From assembly GCA_023457535.1 (NCBI GenBank), contig JAEWLN010000061.1:1-11398 (forward strand): a stretch of DNA of 11,398 bases. Direction: 5' to 3'. The DNA comes from Bacteroidota bacterium (GTDB lineage Bacteria; Bacteroidota; Bacteroidia; Flavobacteriales; Flavobacteriaceae). Position 1 is the stretch's first letter. The number at the start of each line of letters is the position of its first letter. Below are positions 1 through 6,677 of this stretch, one piece after another. Position numbers and translations under genes: made by a program. Under the pieces are notes generated by a model. That model was given only the letters and a program-made list of their open reading frames with translations. It was not told the DNA's origin and did not search any database.

Positions 1-529
1 CTCCAAAGGCATGGCGCAAAAGATTCAGTTTGTGGTGACCGTGCTGCACGAGCCCAAATTGCTGATTTTTGACGAACCATTCTCCGGATTCGACCCCGTC
101 AACGCCAACCTGATCAAAGACGAAATCCTCGAGCTCAAAAAGAAAGGCGCTACCATTATCTTTTCAACGCACCGCATGGAAAGCGTCGAGGAATTGTGTG
201 ACGACATTGCGCTGATCCATAAATCCAACAAACTCATCGAAGGCAAACTCGACGATGTCAAGCGGCAATACCGCACCAATAGTTTTGAAGTAGGCATTCT
301 GACGGCCAACGTAGAAGGATTGATGTACGATCTTACGCAAAAGTTCACCGTAGGGCAAACGCACTTCAAATCGCTCAACGACGAACTCAAACTCGAGGTG
401 CAGATCGGGACGGCCACGCCCAACGAACTGCTTCAAATCCTGACCTCGCGCGGACAGGTCACGCACTTTGTCGAAAAAATCCCAACGGCCGGCGACATTT
501 TTATCAAAACCGTAAAAGAAAACCTATAA
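1..529 (+). CDS. ABC transporter ATP-binding protein, NatA-like (5' end outside window)
   Basis: This is the C-terminal part of a cytoplasmic ABC ATPase that would power the membrane permease two genes downstream. The reading frame is open to the left edge and enters with Ser-Lys-Gly-Met, the Bacteroidota NatA-type form of the ABC signature (normally LSKGM..K). The Met at position 11 is therefore internal and not the start. Walker A and the Q-loop lie outside the window. Visible are Walker B with its glutamate (LLIFDEP), the D-loop (SGFDP) and the switch histidine (IIFSTHRME). They are followed by about 100 residues resembling the C-terminal extension (DUF4162 type) common in NatA/drug-export ATPases. 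The stop codon overlaps the next gene's ATG by one base (TAATG), so the two are probably translationally coupled. The exported substrate is unknown: Na+, antibiotics or lipids are all possible for this family. The family call is firm and the substrate is not. Confidence 0.93.
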   Translation, partial: SKGMAQKIQFVVTVLHEPKLLIFDEPFSGFDPVNANLIKDEILELKKKGATIIFSTHRMESVEELCDDIALIHKSNKLIEGKLDDVKRQYRTNSFEVGILTANVEGLMYDLTQKFTVGQTHFKSLNDELKLEVQIGTATPNELLQILTSRGQVTHFVEKIPTAGDIFIKTVKENL

Positions 530-1404
530 TGGCATCAGGATTTTTTGCCGTCTTGGACGATATTGGCGCGCTCATGGACGACGTGGCCATGGCCAGCAAA
601 CTCGCAACCAAAAAAACCGCAGGCATCCTTGGCGATGATCTGGCGGTCAATGCAGAAAAGGCAACCGGCTTTCTGGCCTCGCGCGAACTGCCCGTTTTGT
701 GGGCCATTTCAAAAGGTTCGCTGCTCAATAAAGTAATCATCGTGCCGATCGCGCTGGTGCTCAACGCCTTTTTTCCGGTCGCGATCAAGGTCATCCTTAT
801 ACTCGGCGGCTGTTTCCTCGCCTATGAAGGAGCAGAGAAGATTGTCGAGTTCTTTTTCCATCGTCCAAAACAAGGGCACCAGGTCATCGAAGAATCGGAG
901 GACACTACCGTGGACGAAGAAAAAACCAAGGTCAAATCGGCCATCATGACCGATTTTATATTATCTGTGGAAATCGTGATCATCGCACTCGGATCGGTGC
1001 TGGACAAACCACTGGCCACCCAAATTATGACCGTTTCTATAGTGGCGCTGGTGGCCACAATCGGTGTTTACGGCATTGTGGCACTCATCGTACGCATGGA
1101 CGACGCCGGCTTTAAGCTGATCAAAAAAAGCAGGCCGGGCGGCCTCGTGGCACGCGTAGGACAACTGCTTGTCAATGCGCTGCCGTGGATCATCAAGATT
1201 TTGTCTGTGGTGGGAACCCTGGCACTGTTGCTGGTTTCGGGCGGCATCTTTGTACATAATATCGACTATTTTCACCATCTGCTGCCCGGTGTGCCATCGG
1301 TCGTCAAAGAATTTGCCCTTGGCCTCATTGCAGGGGTGATTGTGGTCGCGCTTGTGGCGTTGTTCAAAAAAATCATCGGCTCGTTCAAGGCCGCCAAATC
1401 ATAA
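529..1404 (+). CDS. DUF808/YedI-like integral membrane protein
   Basis: The 291-residue product is similar along its whole length to E. coli YedI (about 305 residues, DUF808), as I remember that sequence. The N-terminus contains the family's characteristic pattern, with a Leu-Asp-Asp-Ile stretch, a Lys-Lys-Thr-Ala-Gly block near residues 26-32, a Gly-Asp-Asp-Leu block, and an RELPV.W segment followed by KGSLLNK. Hydrophobic segments lie roughly at residues 66-105, 139-160, 165-190, 213-245 and 262-282, with a charged, probably cytoplasmic loop (HRPKQ..EESEDTT) at about 112-135. The molecular function of DUF808 proteins is not established. The start at 529 is supported by the homology and by the one-base overlap with the upstream ATPase. 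The gene lies between the ATPase and permease of one ABC exporter, which suggests co-expression and possibly a functional link. It is full length and shows no sign of decay. Confidence 0.9.
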   Translation: MASGFFAVLDDIGALMDDVAMASKLATKKTAGILGDDLAVNAEKATGFLASRELPVLWAISKGSLLNKVIIVPIALVLNAFFPVAIKVILILGGCFLAYEGAEKIVEFFFHRPKQGHQVIEESEDTTVDEEKTKVKSAIMTDFILSVEIVIIALGSVLDKPLATQIMTVSIVALVATIGVYGIVALIVRMDDAGFKLIKKSRPGGLVARVGQLLVNALPWIIKILSVVGTLALLLVSGGIFVHNIDYFHHLLPGVPSVVKEFALGLIAGVIVVALVALFKKIIGSFKAAKS

Positions 1405-1413
1405 ATCATCAAA

Positions 1414-2715
1414 ATGAGTACACTTTCCCTGATCATCAAACGCGAGTTCAATGCCAAGGTGCGTAACAAATCGTTCATCGTGATGACGTTTTTAAGTCCG
1501 GTTATTTTTGCATGCGTCATCGCGCTGATCGCCTATGTAGGCAGTTTAAAGGCCGATGTCAAGCAAATTGCCGTCCACGACGAATCGGGCGTCATCAAAG
1601 GCGAACTCAAAAATTCGGACGAATACCGGTACCACGACCTCTCGACCACAGACGTCAAAACACTGCGCGACAGCGTGACGTCTGAATTTTATGAAGGCCT
1701 GTTGTTCATTCCCAAAACGGACAGCCTCAAAGCGCTCGAAAACAAAGTGGAATACATCTCCAACGACAGTCCGAGCGCGGGATTCATCGGATCGCTCGAA
1801 CGCGCCATATCGCAAAAGCTCACCTATGCGAACTTTGAAAACGCCAAACTCGATACGGCCGCAATCAGCCACGCAACGGTCAATGTAGACATCAGCCTGA
1901 CCAAATCGACGGGCGAAAAATCGGTCAAAGGACTCAACGAGATCAAGATCGGCATCGGATTCTTATTTGGTTACCTGATCATGATGTTCATCATCATTTA
2001 CGGCAACATGGTCATGCGCAGCGTCATCGAGGAGAAGACCAACCGCATCATTGAGATCATCATTTCATCGGTCAAGCCGTTCGAGCTCATGATGGGTAAA
2101 ATCATAGGAACTTCGCTGGCCGGCGTGCTCCAGTTTTTGATCTGGGCGATCGTTGGCGTAGCGTTGATGATGGCCGGAACCGCGTTTTTTGGCGTCGAGG
2201 CAACGGCTGCATCCGGCATGTCACCTGAGGTAATGGCGGCCGCCGAACAAAATATGGGCACGGCGCAATTGTACATCCGGGAAATGTGGAGCCTGCCCAT
2301 CGGCCTGCTCGTAACGTGCTTTATCATCTATTTCGTCGGCGGATATTTTTTATACAGCTCGCTGTATGCCGCCATTGGTGCCGCGGTGGACAACGAAACC
2401 GATTCGCAGCAATTCCTGTTGCCCATCATCATGCCGCTGATCATTGCCATTTACATTGGGTTTGCCACAGTGGTCAATGATCCGCACGGCAGTATTGCGA
2501 CCGCTTTTTCCATGATCCCGTTCACATCGCCCATCGTGATGCTCATGCGAATTCCGTTTGGCGTGCCGTGGTGGCAGATCGCGCTCTCGATGGCATTGCT
2601 GTTCGCCACATTCCTCGGGATCGTGTGGTTTGCGGCCAAAATTTACCGCGTCGGGATTTTGATGTACGGCAAAAAGCCGTCGTGGAAGGAAATTTTCAGA
2701 TGGGTGAAATATTGA
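1414..2715 (+). CDS. ABC-2 type transporter permease, NatB-like
   Basis: This 433-residue inner-membrane protein has the topology of NatB/ABC-2 permeases. There is one membrane segment near residues 20-44, then a soluble extracytoplasmic domain of about 130 residues. A membrane half follows with segments near 178-200, 228-252, 295-316, 336-356 and 388-412. Between the second and third segments lies the family hallmark, a coupling region with Glu-Glu-Lys-Thr-Asn-Arg-Ile-Ile-Glu and a following SSVKPFELMMGK motif. This is where the ATPase is expected to dock. The start lies 9 nt after the DUF808 stop, so the gene belongs to the same operon. It would form the pore partner of the ATPase at the window's left edge, probably as a dimer. 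The length is normal for the family and the frame is intact. Substrate is unknown. Confidence 0.93.
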   Translation: MSTLSLIIKREFNAKVRNKSFIVMTFLSPVIFACVIALIAYVGSLKADVKQIAVHDESGVIKGELKNSDEYRYHDLSTTDVKTLRDSVTSEFYEGLLFIPKTDSLKALENKVEYISNDSPSAGFIGSLERAISQKLTYANFENAKLDTAAISHATVNVDISLTKSTGEKSVKGLNEIKIGIGFLFGYLIMMFIIIYGNMVMRSVIEEKTNRIIEIIISSVKPFELMMGKIIGTSLAGVLQFLIWAIVGVALMMAGTAFFGVEATAASGMSPEVMAAAEQNMGTAQLYIREMWSLPIGLLVTCFIIYFVGGYFLYSSLYAAIGAAVDNETDSQQFLLPIIMPLIIAIYIGFATVVNDPHGSIATAFSMIPFTSPIVMLMRIPFGVPWWQIALSMALLFATFLGIVWFAAKIYRVGILMYGKKPSWKEIFRWVKY

Positions 2716-2721
2716 AATTTT

Positions 2722-2735
2722 GGTTTAAGGTTTAA
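2722..2735. repeat. short tandem repeat, GGTTTAA x2
   Basis: Two head-to-tail copies of GGTTTAA begin 7 nt after the permease stop codon and are followed by a near-copy (AGTTT). With only two units this may be chance. I recall similar TTTAAGGTTTAAAG-like runs in intergenic regions of Flavobacterium genomes, often beside longer repeats, which is why it is recorded. Confidence 0.35.
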
Positions 2736-2763
2736 AGTTTCCCAAACACAGGCGAACAATTGG

Positions 2764-2784
2764 AACTAAGGTTTTATCTTAGTT
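2764..2784 (+). terminator. AT-rich hairpin after the ABC operon, possible weak terminator
   Basis: AACTAAG (2764-2770) and CTTAGTT (2778-2784) form a perfect 7-bp inverted repeat with a 7-nt loop, 48 nt downstream of the permease stop. The stem has only two G-C pairs and no T-run follows it, so it is not a textbook intrinsic terminator. Position is the main argument. It could also be the left edge of the structured repeat that starts a few bases further on. Confidence 0.35.
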
Positions 2785-2791
2785 GCCGTTT

Positions 2792-2885
2792 CAGGAGCTG
2801 TTTCCGGCTGTTCGCTGTATCTTTTGCGGCCTCCGCTGCGCTGCGGCCCCAAAAGGATGCCGCTTCCATCCGGGCTAGGCCTGAC
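2792..2885. repeat. intergenic structured repeat, Flavobacteriia-type
   Basis: This GC-rich block stands out from the AT-rich spacer around it. It opens with CAGGAGCTGTTTCC and contains a hairpin. ATCTTTTG plus GGCC (2819-2831, one mismatch position) face GGCC plus CAAAAGGAT (2845-2858), with a loop of about 13 nt. After the stem come GCCGCTTCCATC and GGGCTAGG. I recall intergenic elements from Flavobacterium genomes with the same pattern: a GGAGCT-TTTCC-CGCT lead, ATCTTTTG, a variable hairpin tip, CAAAAGGAT-CCGCTTC, then a GGGGCTAGG end. This is recall, not a search. Its boundaries are uncertain and it may extend to about 2910. No coding function is apparent. It might act as a transcript-end or RNA-stability structure between the ABC operon and the regulator gene. 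Confidence 0.6.
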
Positions 2886-2949
2886 CGGTGGGATTGCGTC
2901 AGTTGTAATTCAGCGGCCAACAACAGGACATAACAAAAACAATAAAAAG

Positions 2950-4113
2950 ATGCCACGCATTTTAATCATAGAAGACGAAGCATCCATCCGCCGGGTGCTG
3001 GTCAAAATACTCACCGAGGAAAACGACGGCTATATCGTAGACGACGCAGCAGATGGTACGAGCGGTTTCGAAAAGATCAAAGCCACCGATTACGATCTGG
3101 TCTTGTGCGATATCAAAATGCCCAAAATGGACGGCGTTGAACTCCTCGAGGCGGTCAAAAAGATCAAGCCGGAGATCCCGATGGTCATGATTTCAGGCCA
3201 CGGCGATATGGAAACCGCGATCCAAACCATGCGTCTGGGTGCATTCGACTACATTTCCAAACCGCCGGATCTTAACCGGTTGCTCAATACGGTACGCAAT
3301 GCGCTCGACAAAAAGCAACTCGTGGTCGAGAACAAAATCCTTAAGAAAAAGGTCAGCAAACATTACGAAATGATTGGCGAAAGCGCCGCGATCAACCACA
3401 TCAAGGACATGATCGAAAAGGTCGCCCAAACCGATGCGCGCGTACTGATTACCGGACCAAACGGAACGGGCAAGGAACTCGTTGCACATTGGTTGCACGA
3501 AAAGAGCCAGCGCGCTGCGGCCCCGCTTGTCGAGGTCAACTGTGCCGCCATTCCCTCGGAGCTGATCGAAAGCGAATTGTTTGGGCATGTCAAAGGCGCC
3601 TTTACATCGGCTGTCAAAGACCGCGCGGGCAAATTTGAAGCTGCGGATCAGGGAACGATTTTCCTCGACGAGATCGGCGACATGAGTTTGCCGGCACAAG
3701 CCAAAGTGTTGCGCGCGCTGCAGGAAAACAAAATTTCCCGCGTAGGCGACGAAAAGGAAATCAAAGTGGACGTGCGCGTGATCGCCGCAACCAATAAAGA
3801 CCTCAAGCACGAGATCGCCGAGGGCCGGTTTCGCGAAGATTTGTACCACCGGCTGGCCGTGATATTGGTCAAAGTGCCTGCGCTGAACGAACGCCGCGAG
3901 GACATTCCGTTGCTGATCGAACATTTTGCCGTCAAGATCGCCGGGGAACAAGGCAATGCGCCCAAAACGTTCTCTGCCCAGGCGATCCGGTTGTTGCAGG
4001 AATACGACTGGACAGGCAATATACGCGAGCTGCGCAACGTGGTGGAGCGGTTGATCATCCTGGGCGGCGCCGAAATTTCTGAGAACGATGTAAAGTTGTT
4101 CGCGAGTAAATAA
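2950..4113 (+). CDS. NtrC-family response regulator lacking a DNA-binding domain
   Basis: The product (387 residues) is a two-domain cytoplasmic regulator. Residues 1-120 form a receiver with the acidic pair Glu8/Asp9, phospho-acceptor Asp54, Ser82 and Lys104. Residues 140-375 form a sigma-54-activator AAA+ domain with an IGES entry, Walker A GPNGTGKE at 169-176, a GAFTSA loop at 216-221 (consensus GAFTGA), Walker B IFLDE at 237-241, the GRFREDLYHRL arginine-finger region and a sensor II TGNIRELRN. The protein stops about ten residues after the AAA+ domain. It has no Fis-type helix-turn-helix, unlike NtrC (about 470 residues). The start at 2950 is preferred because receiver homology begins there and an A-rich leader precedes it. 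An in-frame ATG at 2824 would add 42 residues encoded by the upstream repeat. No cognate histidine kinase lies in the window. Its role would be phosphorylation-controlled activation of RpoN-dependent transcription, with target choice unclear. Confidence 0.93.
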   Translation: MPRILIIEDEASIRRVLVKILTEENDGYIVDDAADGTSGFEKIKATDYDLVLCDIKMPKMDGVELLEAVKKIKPEIPMVMISGHGDMETAIQTMRLGAFDYISKPPDLNRLLNTVRNALDKKQLVVENKILKKKVSKHYEMIGESAAINHIKDMIEKVAQTDARVLITGPNGTGKELVAHWLHEKSQRAAAPLVEVNCAAIPSELIESELFGHVKGAFTSAVKDRAGKFEAADQGTIFLDEIGDMSLPAQAKVLRALQENKISRVGDEKEIKVDVRVIAATNKDLKHEIAEGRFREDLYHRLAVILVKVPALNERREDIPLLIEHFAVKIAGEQGNAPKTFSAQAIRLLQEYDWTGNIRELRNVVERLIILGGAEISENDVKLFASK

Positions 4114-4177
4114 TTTAGGTCAATGTCGAACGTCAAACGAGTGTGCGACGACATTTGTCCTTGGATAACAACAAAAA

Positions 4178-4801
4178 ATGAACCTCAAAAAAATAAATCC
4201 GAACCTTCAGAAAGCGCTTGTGGAGAATGAACTTGCCCAGGCCAACGACTTGCAGCAGGCCACCTGGTCATCGATCAAAAGCGGCGCCGACTGCGTGATT
4301 GTTTCCCCGGTTGGATCGGGAAAGACGACGGCATTGGTCATTAATGTCATCCAAAAACTCGGAAGTGCGGCCGGAGAGAGCACGCGCGCCATCGTATTTG
4401 TACCGGACAAAGAACAAATGCTCAACGTGACCGAAATGTTTAAAACCTTTGGGAATTATACGAATCTGCGCGTGTATGGCGTACATGAAAAAGGCGATAC
4501 GGATTTTGACAAAAACCACATCTCACTCGGATTGGATGTGCTTGTCGGAACGCCGGCCCGGCTTAACGCGCTTTTTTCGACGGCCGGGTTCAATATGAAT
4601 ACCATCAAGCTGTTTGTTGTAGATGATGCCGACCTATTGTTTAAAAACCGGCAGGATGCTGCTATAGCGCGACTATCGGACAGCGTCGAGAAGACGCAGC
4701 GGATTTTCTTTGCATCGGCTGTGACCGAAAAACTTGAGATCATGGCCGACAAAATCATGATTGAACCTTTATTTTTTGAACCCGATGAAGACGACATTTG
4801 A
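4178..4801 (+). CDS. standalone DEAD-box helicase N-terminal (RecA1) domain protein
   Basis: The 207-residue product matches only the first RecA-like domain of DEAD-box RNA helicases. Visible are a Q-motif-like region (Leu25-Gln26-Gln27), motif I PVGSGKTT at 44-51, a GTPARL motif Ib at 124-129, motif II as DDAD at 149-152 (Asp replaces the usual Glu), and a motif III position reading SAV at 180-182 instead of SAT. The C-terminal helicase domain, with motifs IV-VI and the arginine fingers, is absent. A short acidic tail (EPDEDDI) ends the protein, and no helicase-like continuation is seen downstream because an acetyltransferase begins there. I recall short proteins of this kind in Flavobacterium, so it may be a conserved ATP-binding protein rather than a fresh truncation. 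Alone it is unlikely to unwind RNA processively. The start has an AT-rich leader (ACAACAAAAA), and the stop overlaps the next gene by 17 nt. Confidence 0.85.
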   Translation: MNLKKINPNLQKALVENELAQANDLQQATWSSIKSGADCVIVSPVGSGKTTALVINVIQKLGSAAGESTRAIVFVPDKEQMLNVTEMFKTFGNYTNLRVYGVHEKGDTDFDKNHISLGLDVLVGTPARLNALFSTAGFNMNTIKLFVVDDADLLFKNRQDAAIARLSDSVEKTQRIFFASAVTEKLEIMADKIMIEPLFFEPDEDDI

Positions 4802-5342
4802 ATCTGAACGCTTGCTGTACCGCGAATTGCTCCCTTCTGACGCCGATGCGTTGTTCCGGCTCGATTCAAATCCTGACGTGATGCGCTATGTTGGGATCCC
4901 GCCGCTCACGCACCTTGACCAGACACGCGAAATGATCGCCAGTATACGGCAGCAATACCTCGACCACGGCATCGGGCGATGGGGCGTGATTGTAAAGGAA
5001 ACCGGCGAATTCATCGGATGGGCCGGACTCAAGTACATTGCCGAGCTCAACGGCCGCAAGGACAATTACGACCTGGGTTACCGGTTTGTTCCGGAGCATT
5101 GGGGCAAAGGTTATGCAACGGAAGCGGCACGCGCGTTCATCGATTTTGGATTTCAGGAAATGAAACTCGACCGCATCAGCGCGTATCTTGACGTGGAAAA
5201 CGCCGCATCGCAGCGCGTTCTGGAAAAATGTGGCATGCAGTTCGTCAACCGGTTCATGGACGACGGCGATCTTTGCGCCTGGTATGAGATCCGCAATCCA
5301 AAGGCCGATCAGAACAATTTGTATCCGAGCAACAATCCGTAG
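4785..5342 (+). CDS. GNAT N-acetyltransferase, RimJ/RimL-like
   Basis: This 185-residue cytoplasmic acetyltransferase would transfer acetyl from acetyl-CoA to an amine. The family includes ribosomal-protein N-terminal and small-molecule acetyltransferases, and the substrate here is unknown. It has the typical opening (Thr-Glu-Arg-Leu-like: FESERLLYREL, then a D..ALFRL helix). A motif A acetyl-CoA loop reads HWGKGYATEA, followed by a late LDRISAYLDVEN segment, and ASQRVLEKCGM is the usual motif B. The start at 4785 is chosen because the family begins about there. An upstream in-frame ATG at 4761 would add eight residues encoded inside the helicase-like gene. It overlaps that gene by 17 nt in another frame, suggesting translational coupling. 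Its last 34 nt overlap the end of the convergent barrel gene, and the final 15 or so residues (KADQNNLYPSNNP) look like an unstructured tail. Confidence 0.92.
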   Translation: MKTTFESERLLYRELLPSDADALFRLDSNPDVMRYVGIPPLTHLDQTREMIASIRQQYLDHGIGRWGVIVKETGEFIGWAGLKYIAELNGRKDNYDLGYRFVPEHWGKGYATEAARAFIDFGFQEMKLDRISAYLDVENAASQRVLEKCGMQFVNRFMDDGDLCAWYEIRNPKADQNNLYPSNNP

Positions 5343-6556
5343 GACGAAAATTTAGTATTCCACGACGCGGCATCGGTCAGGATGCGCGCGGTATTGTAAC
5401 GCGCTTCAACGGTCCACTTTTTATAGCCAAATCCCAATCCAACCGCAAAATTCGCTTTGTTTTCAACCGGCAGCGTTACCGTTGCATTGGTCAGCCCGTT
5501 GTTGTTCTGCAGTTTGATGTCGTCCGATGAGAGCACGATCGGGAACACATACGCCGCGTCCACAAACAACCGCGACGTGTTGTTGATCCTGAAATGGCGT
5601 CGCACGCCCAGGGGTAAATCGACCGTCGCGTATTTTGCAAAGGCCGTATATTGCAGCAAGTCGCCGTCATTGAACAATCCGGGATTGCTCACATAAGCCA
5701 CATAGTTTTTGCTCGCATCGAAATTTTGGTAAGACGGGTGAAAAAATACGCTCCAATTGCTGTGGTTGAACGGCAGGAAAACTTCCAATTCCACACCGAT
5801 GCGGTACGAGAGCTGGCTTATGGACACCGATGCATCGTAATACGAATAGGGATCGGACAATTCCATGGTGTCAAATTGCACGCCCGGAACCACGCGCAAG
5901 GCAAAGGTTTCGTATTTTTTTTGCGCAATCACGCTTGTTGCTGCATTTTCAAAACAACCGTTATAGCGTTCGAAATGAGCGATGAGTGCGCGCTGGGCGT
6001 AATCGAGGGTCTTGAACGAGGCGTCAGGCGTTTTGTCGCACCGGACGTGGTTGTAGAGTTGTTGCTGGAACATTTTGTTCTCGCCGATGGTGCTGTTGCC
6101 GTCCATGTACCGGATCATCACGAGCTGTTCGATTGGCTTGTCTTTGGTTTCATAAAAGAACTTGTGCACGTTGCCGTCAGAATATTCATAGAGCGAAGCC
6201 GGACCCGATACCAACTCGAGTAAAAACAGCGTCTCGATCCTGAAGTTGGGATTGCGGCCGTTCTGGATGGCGTTGGTCTGCGGCAGCGAACGCTCGATTT
6301 CGACCATGTAACGCTTGTACCGCCGTCCGCCGTCGAGTGCAAATTCCTGCACACCGGCGAGGTTTTCAGTCTCGGGTTTGTCCGCTGGATTGATCTTATA
6401 CCGGAACGAGCCTGGATTGTCTTTCCAGTCGAGATCTTCAATCAGGCATTCCACTTTTTTGCCCGCATTGTAAATGAAATAACCTTTTACATATTCGACC
6501 TGGGCTTGCAATAAGGCCACGCAAAAAAGCGCTGCGCCAGTTATCAACGTTCTCAT
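5309..6556 (-). CDS. secreted outer-membrane beta-barrel protein, family not recognised
   Basis: The product has 415 residues. A signal peptide (MRTLITGAALFCVALLQAQ, probable cleavage near residue 19) is followed by a soluble region to about residue 200 rich in aromatic and charged residues. The C-terminal half (about 210-415) alternates hydrophobic and polar residues as in a small outer-membrane barrel, with repeated Tyr/Gly strand ends and a terminal GYKLF, where the final Phe is typical of barrel insertion signals. Conserved-looking features of the N-terminal half include a GKKVECLIED turn close to the start. The architecture resembles Bacteroidota proteins of the porin/PorT-like outer-membrane class, but I cannot name the family or a ligand. 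No SusC or SusD partner is nearby. Transcription is monocistronic and divergent from the ABC-F gene, with a candidate -7 box 21 nt upstream of the ATG. The 3' end overlaps the acetyltransferase gene. Confidence 0.85.
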   Translation of the reverse strand: MRTLITGAALFCVALLQAQVEYVKGYFIYNAGKKVECLIEDLDWKDNPGSFRYKINPADKPETENLAGVQEFALDGGRRYKRYMVEIERSLPQTNAIQNGRNPNFRIETLFLLELVSGPASLYEYSDGNVHKFFYETKDKPIEQLVMIRYMDGNSTIGENKMFQQQLYNHVRCDKTPDASFKTLDYAQRALIAHFERYNGCFENAATSVIAQKKYETFALRVVPGVQFDTMELSDPYSYYDASVSISQLSYRIGVELEVFLPFNHSNWSVFFHPSYQNFDASKNYVAYVSNPGLFNDGDLLQYTAFAKYATVDLPLGVRRHFRINNTSRLFVDAAYVFPIVLSSDDIKLQNNNGLTNATVTLPVENKANFAVGLGFGYKKWTVEARYNTARILTDAASWNTKFSSYGLLLGYKLF

Positions 6557-6576
6557 AATGTTTGTTTTGGTTGCTC

Positions 6577-6584
6577 CAAATATA
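6577..6584 (-). promoter_or_regulatory. candidate -7 promoter box (TAnnTTTG) for the barrel gene
   Basis: On the minus strand the sequence reads TATATTTG, a full match to the Bacteroidota sigma-ABfr -7 consensus TAnnTTTG, 21 nt before the ATG of the barrel gene. Transcription would start about 15 nt before the ATG. The -33 TTG is not present at the expected spacing, where AAT occupies that position, so strength is uncertain. The -33 region coincides with the dyad at 6604-6622. Confidence 0.6.
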
Positions 6585-6603
6585 ACACTTTAAGAATACC
6601 GGC

Positions 6604-6622
6604 ATTACAGAAAATCTGTAAT
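6604..6622. promoter_or_regulatory. perfect 8-bp dyad between divergent promoters, candidate operator
   Basis: ATTACAGA (6604-6611) and TCTGTAAT (6615-6622) are exact inverted repeats with a 3-nt AAA spacer. The site lies between the divergent barrel and ABC-F genes. It covers the -33 position of the barrel promoter and sits about 30 nt upstream of the ABC-F -7 box. It is outside both predicted transcripts, so a protein-binding site for a dimeric regulator is more likely than an RNA hairpin. The regulator is not identifiable from the window. Confidence 0.5.
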
Positions 6623-6651
6623 CAGGCGATTTTTTTTCGATGCGATTGAAC

Positions 6652-6659
6652 TATCTTTG
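6652..6659 (+). promoter_or_regulatory. candidate -7 promoter box (TAnnTTTG) for the ABC-F gene
   Basis: TATCTTTG matches the Bacteroidota -7 consensus TAnnTTTG completely and lies 18 nt before the ABC-F start codon. The implied leader is only about a dozen bases. A T-run (about 6630-6637) occupies the -33 region rather than a clear TTG. Confidence 0.6.
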
Positions 6660-6677
6660 CCGCTTCAAAAACGAATC

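Noticed and set aside
2824..2949. Upstream in-frame start that would add 42 residues to the response regulator
   Set aside because: These codons fall inside the structured intergenic repeat, and the receiver domain begins exactly at the Met at 2950, as in homologues.
3193..3951. 252-codon minus-strand open frame opposite the response regulator
   Set aside because: It is a shadow of the AAA+ coding sequence. There is no domain, no leader and no promoter box, and the composition is typical of antisense translation.
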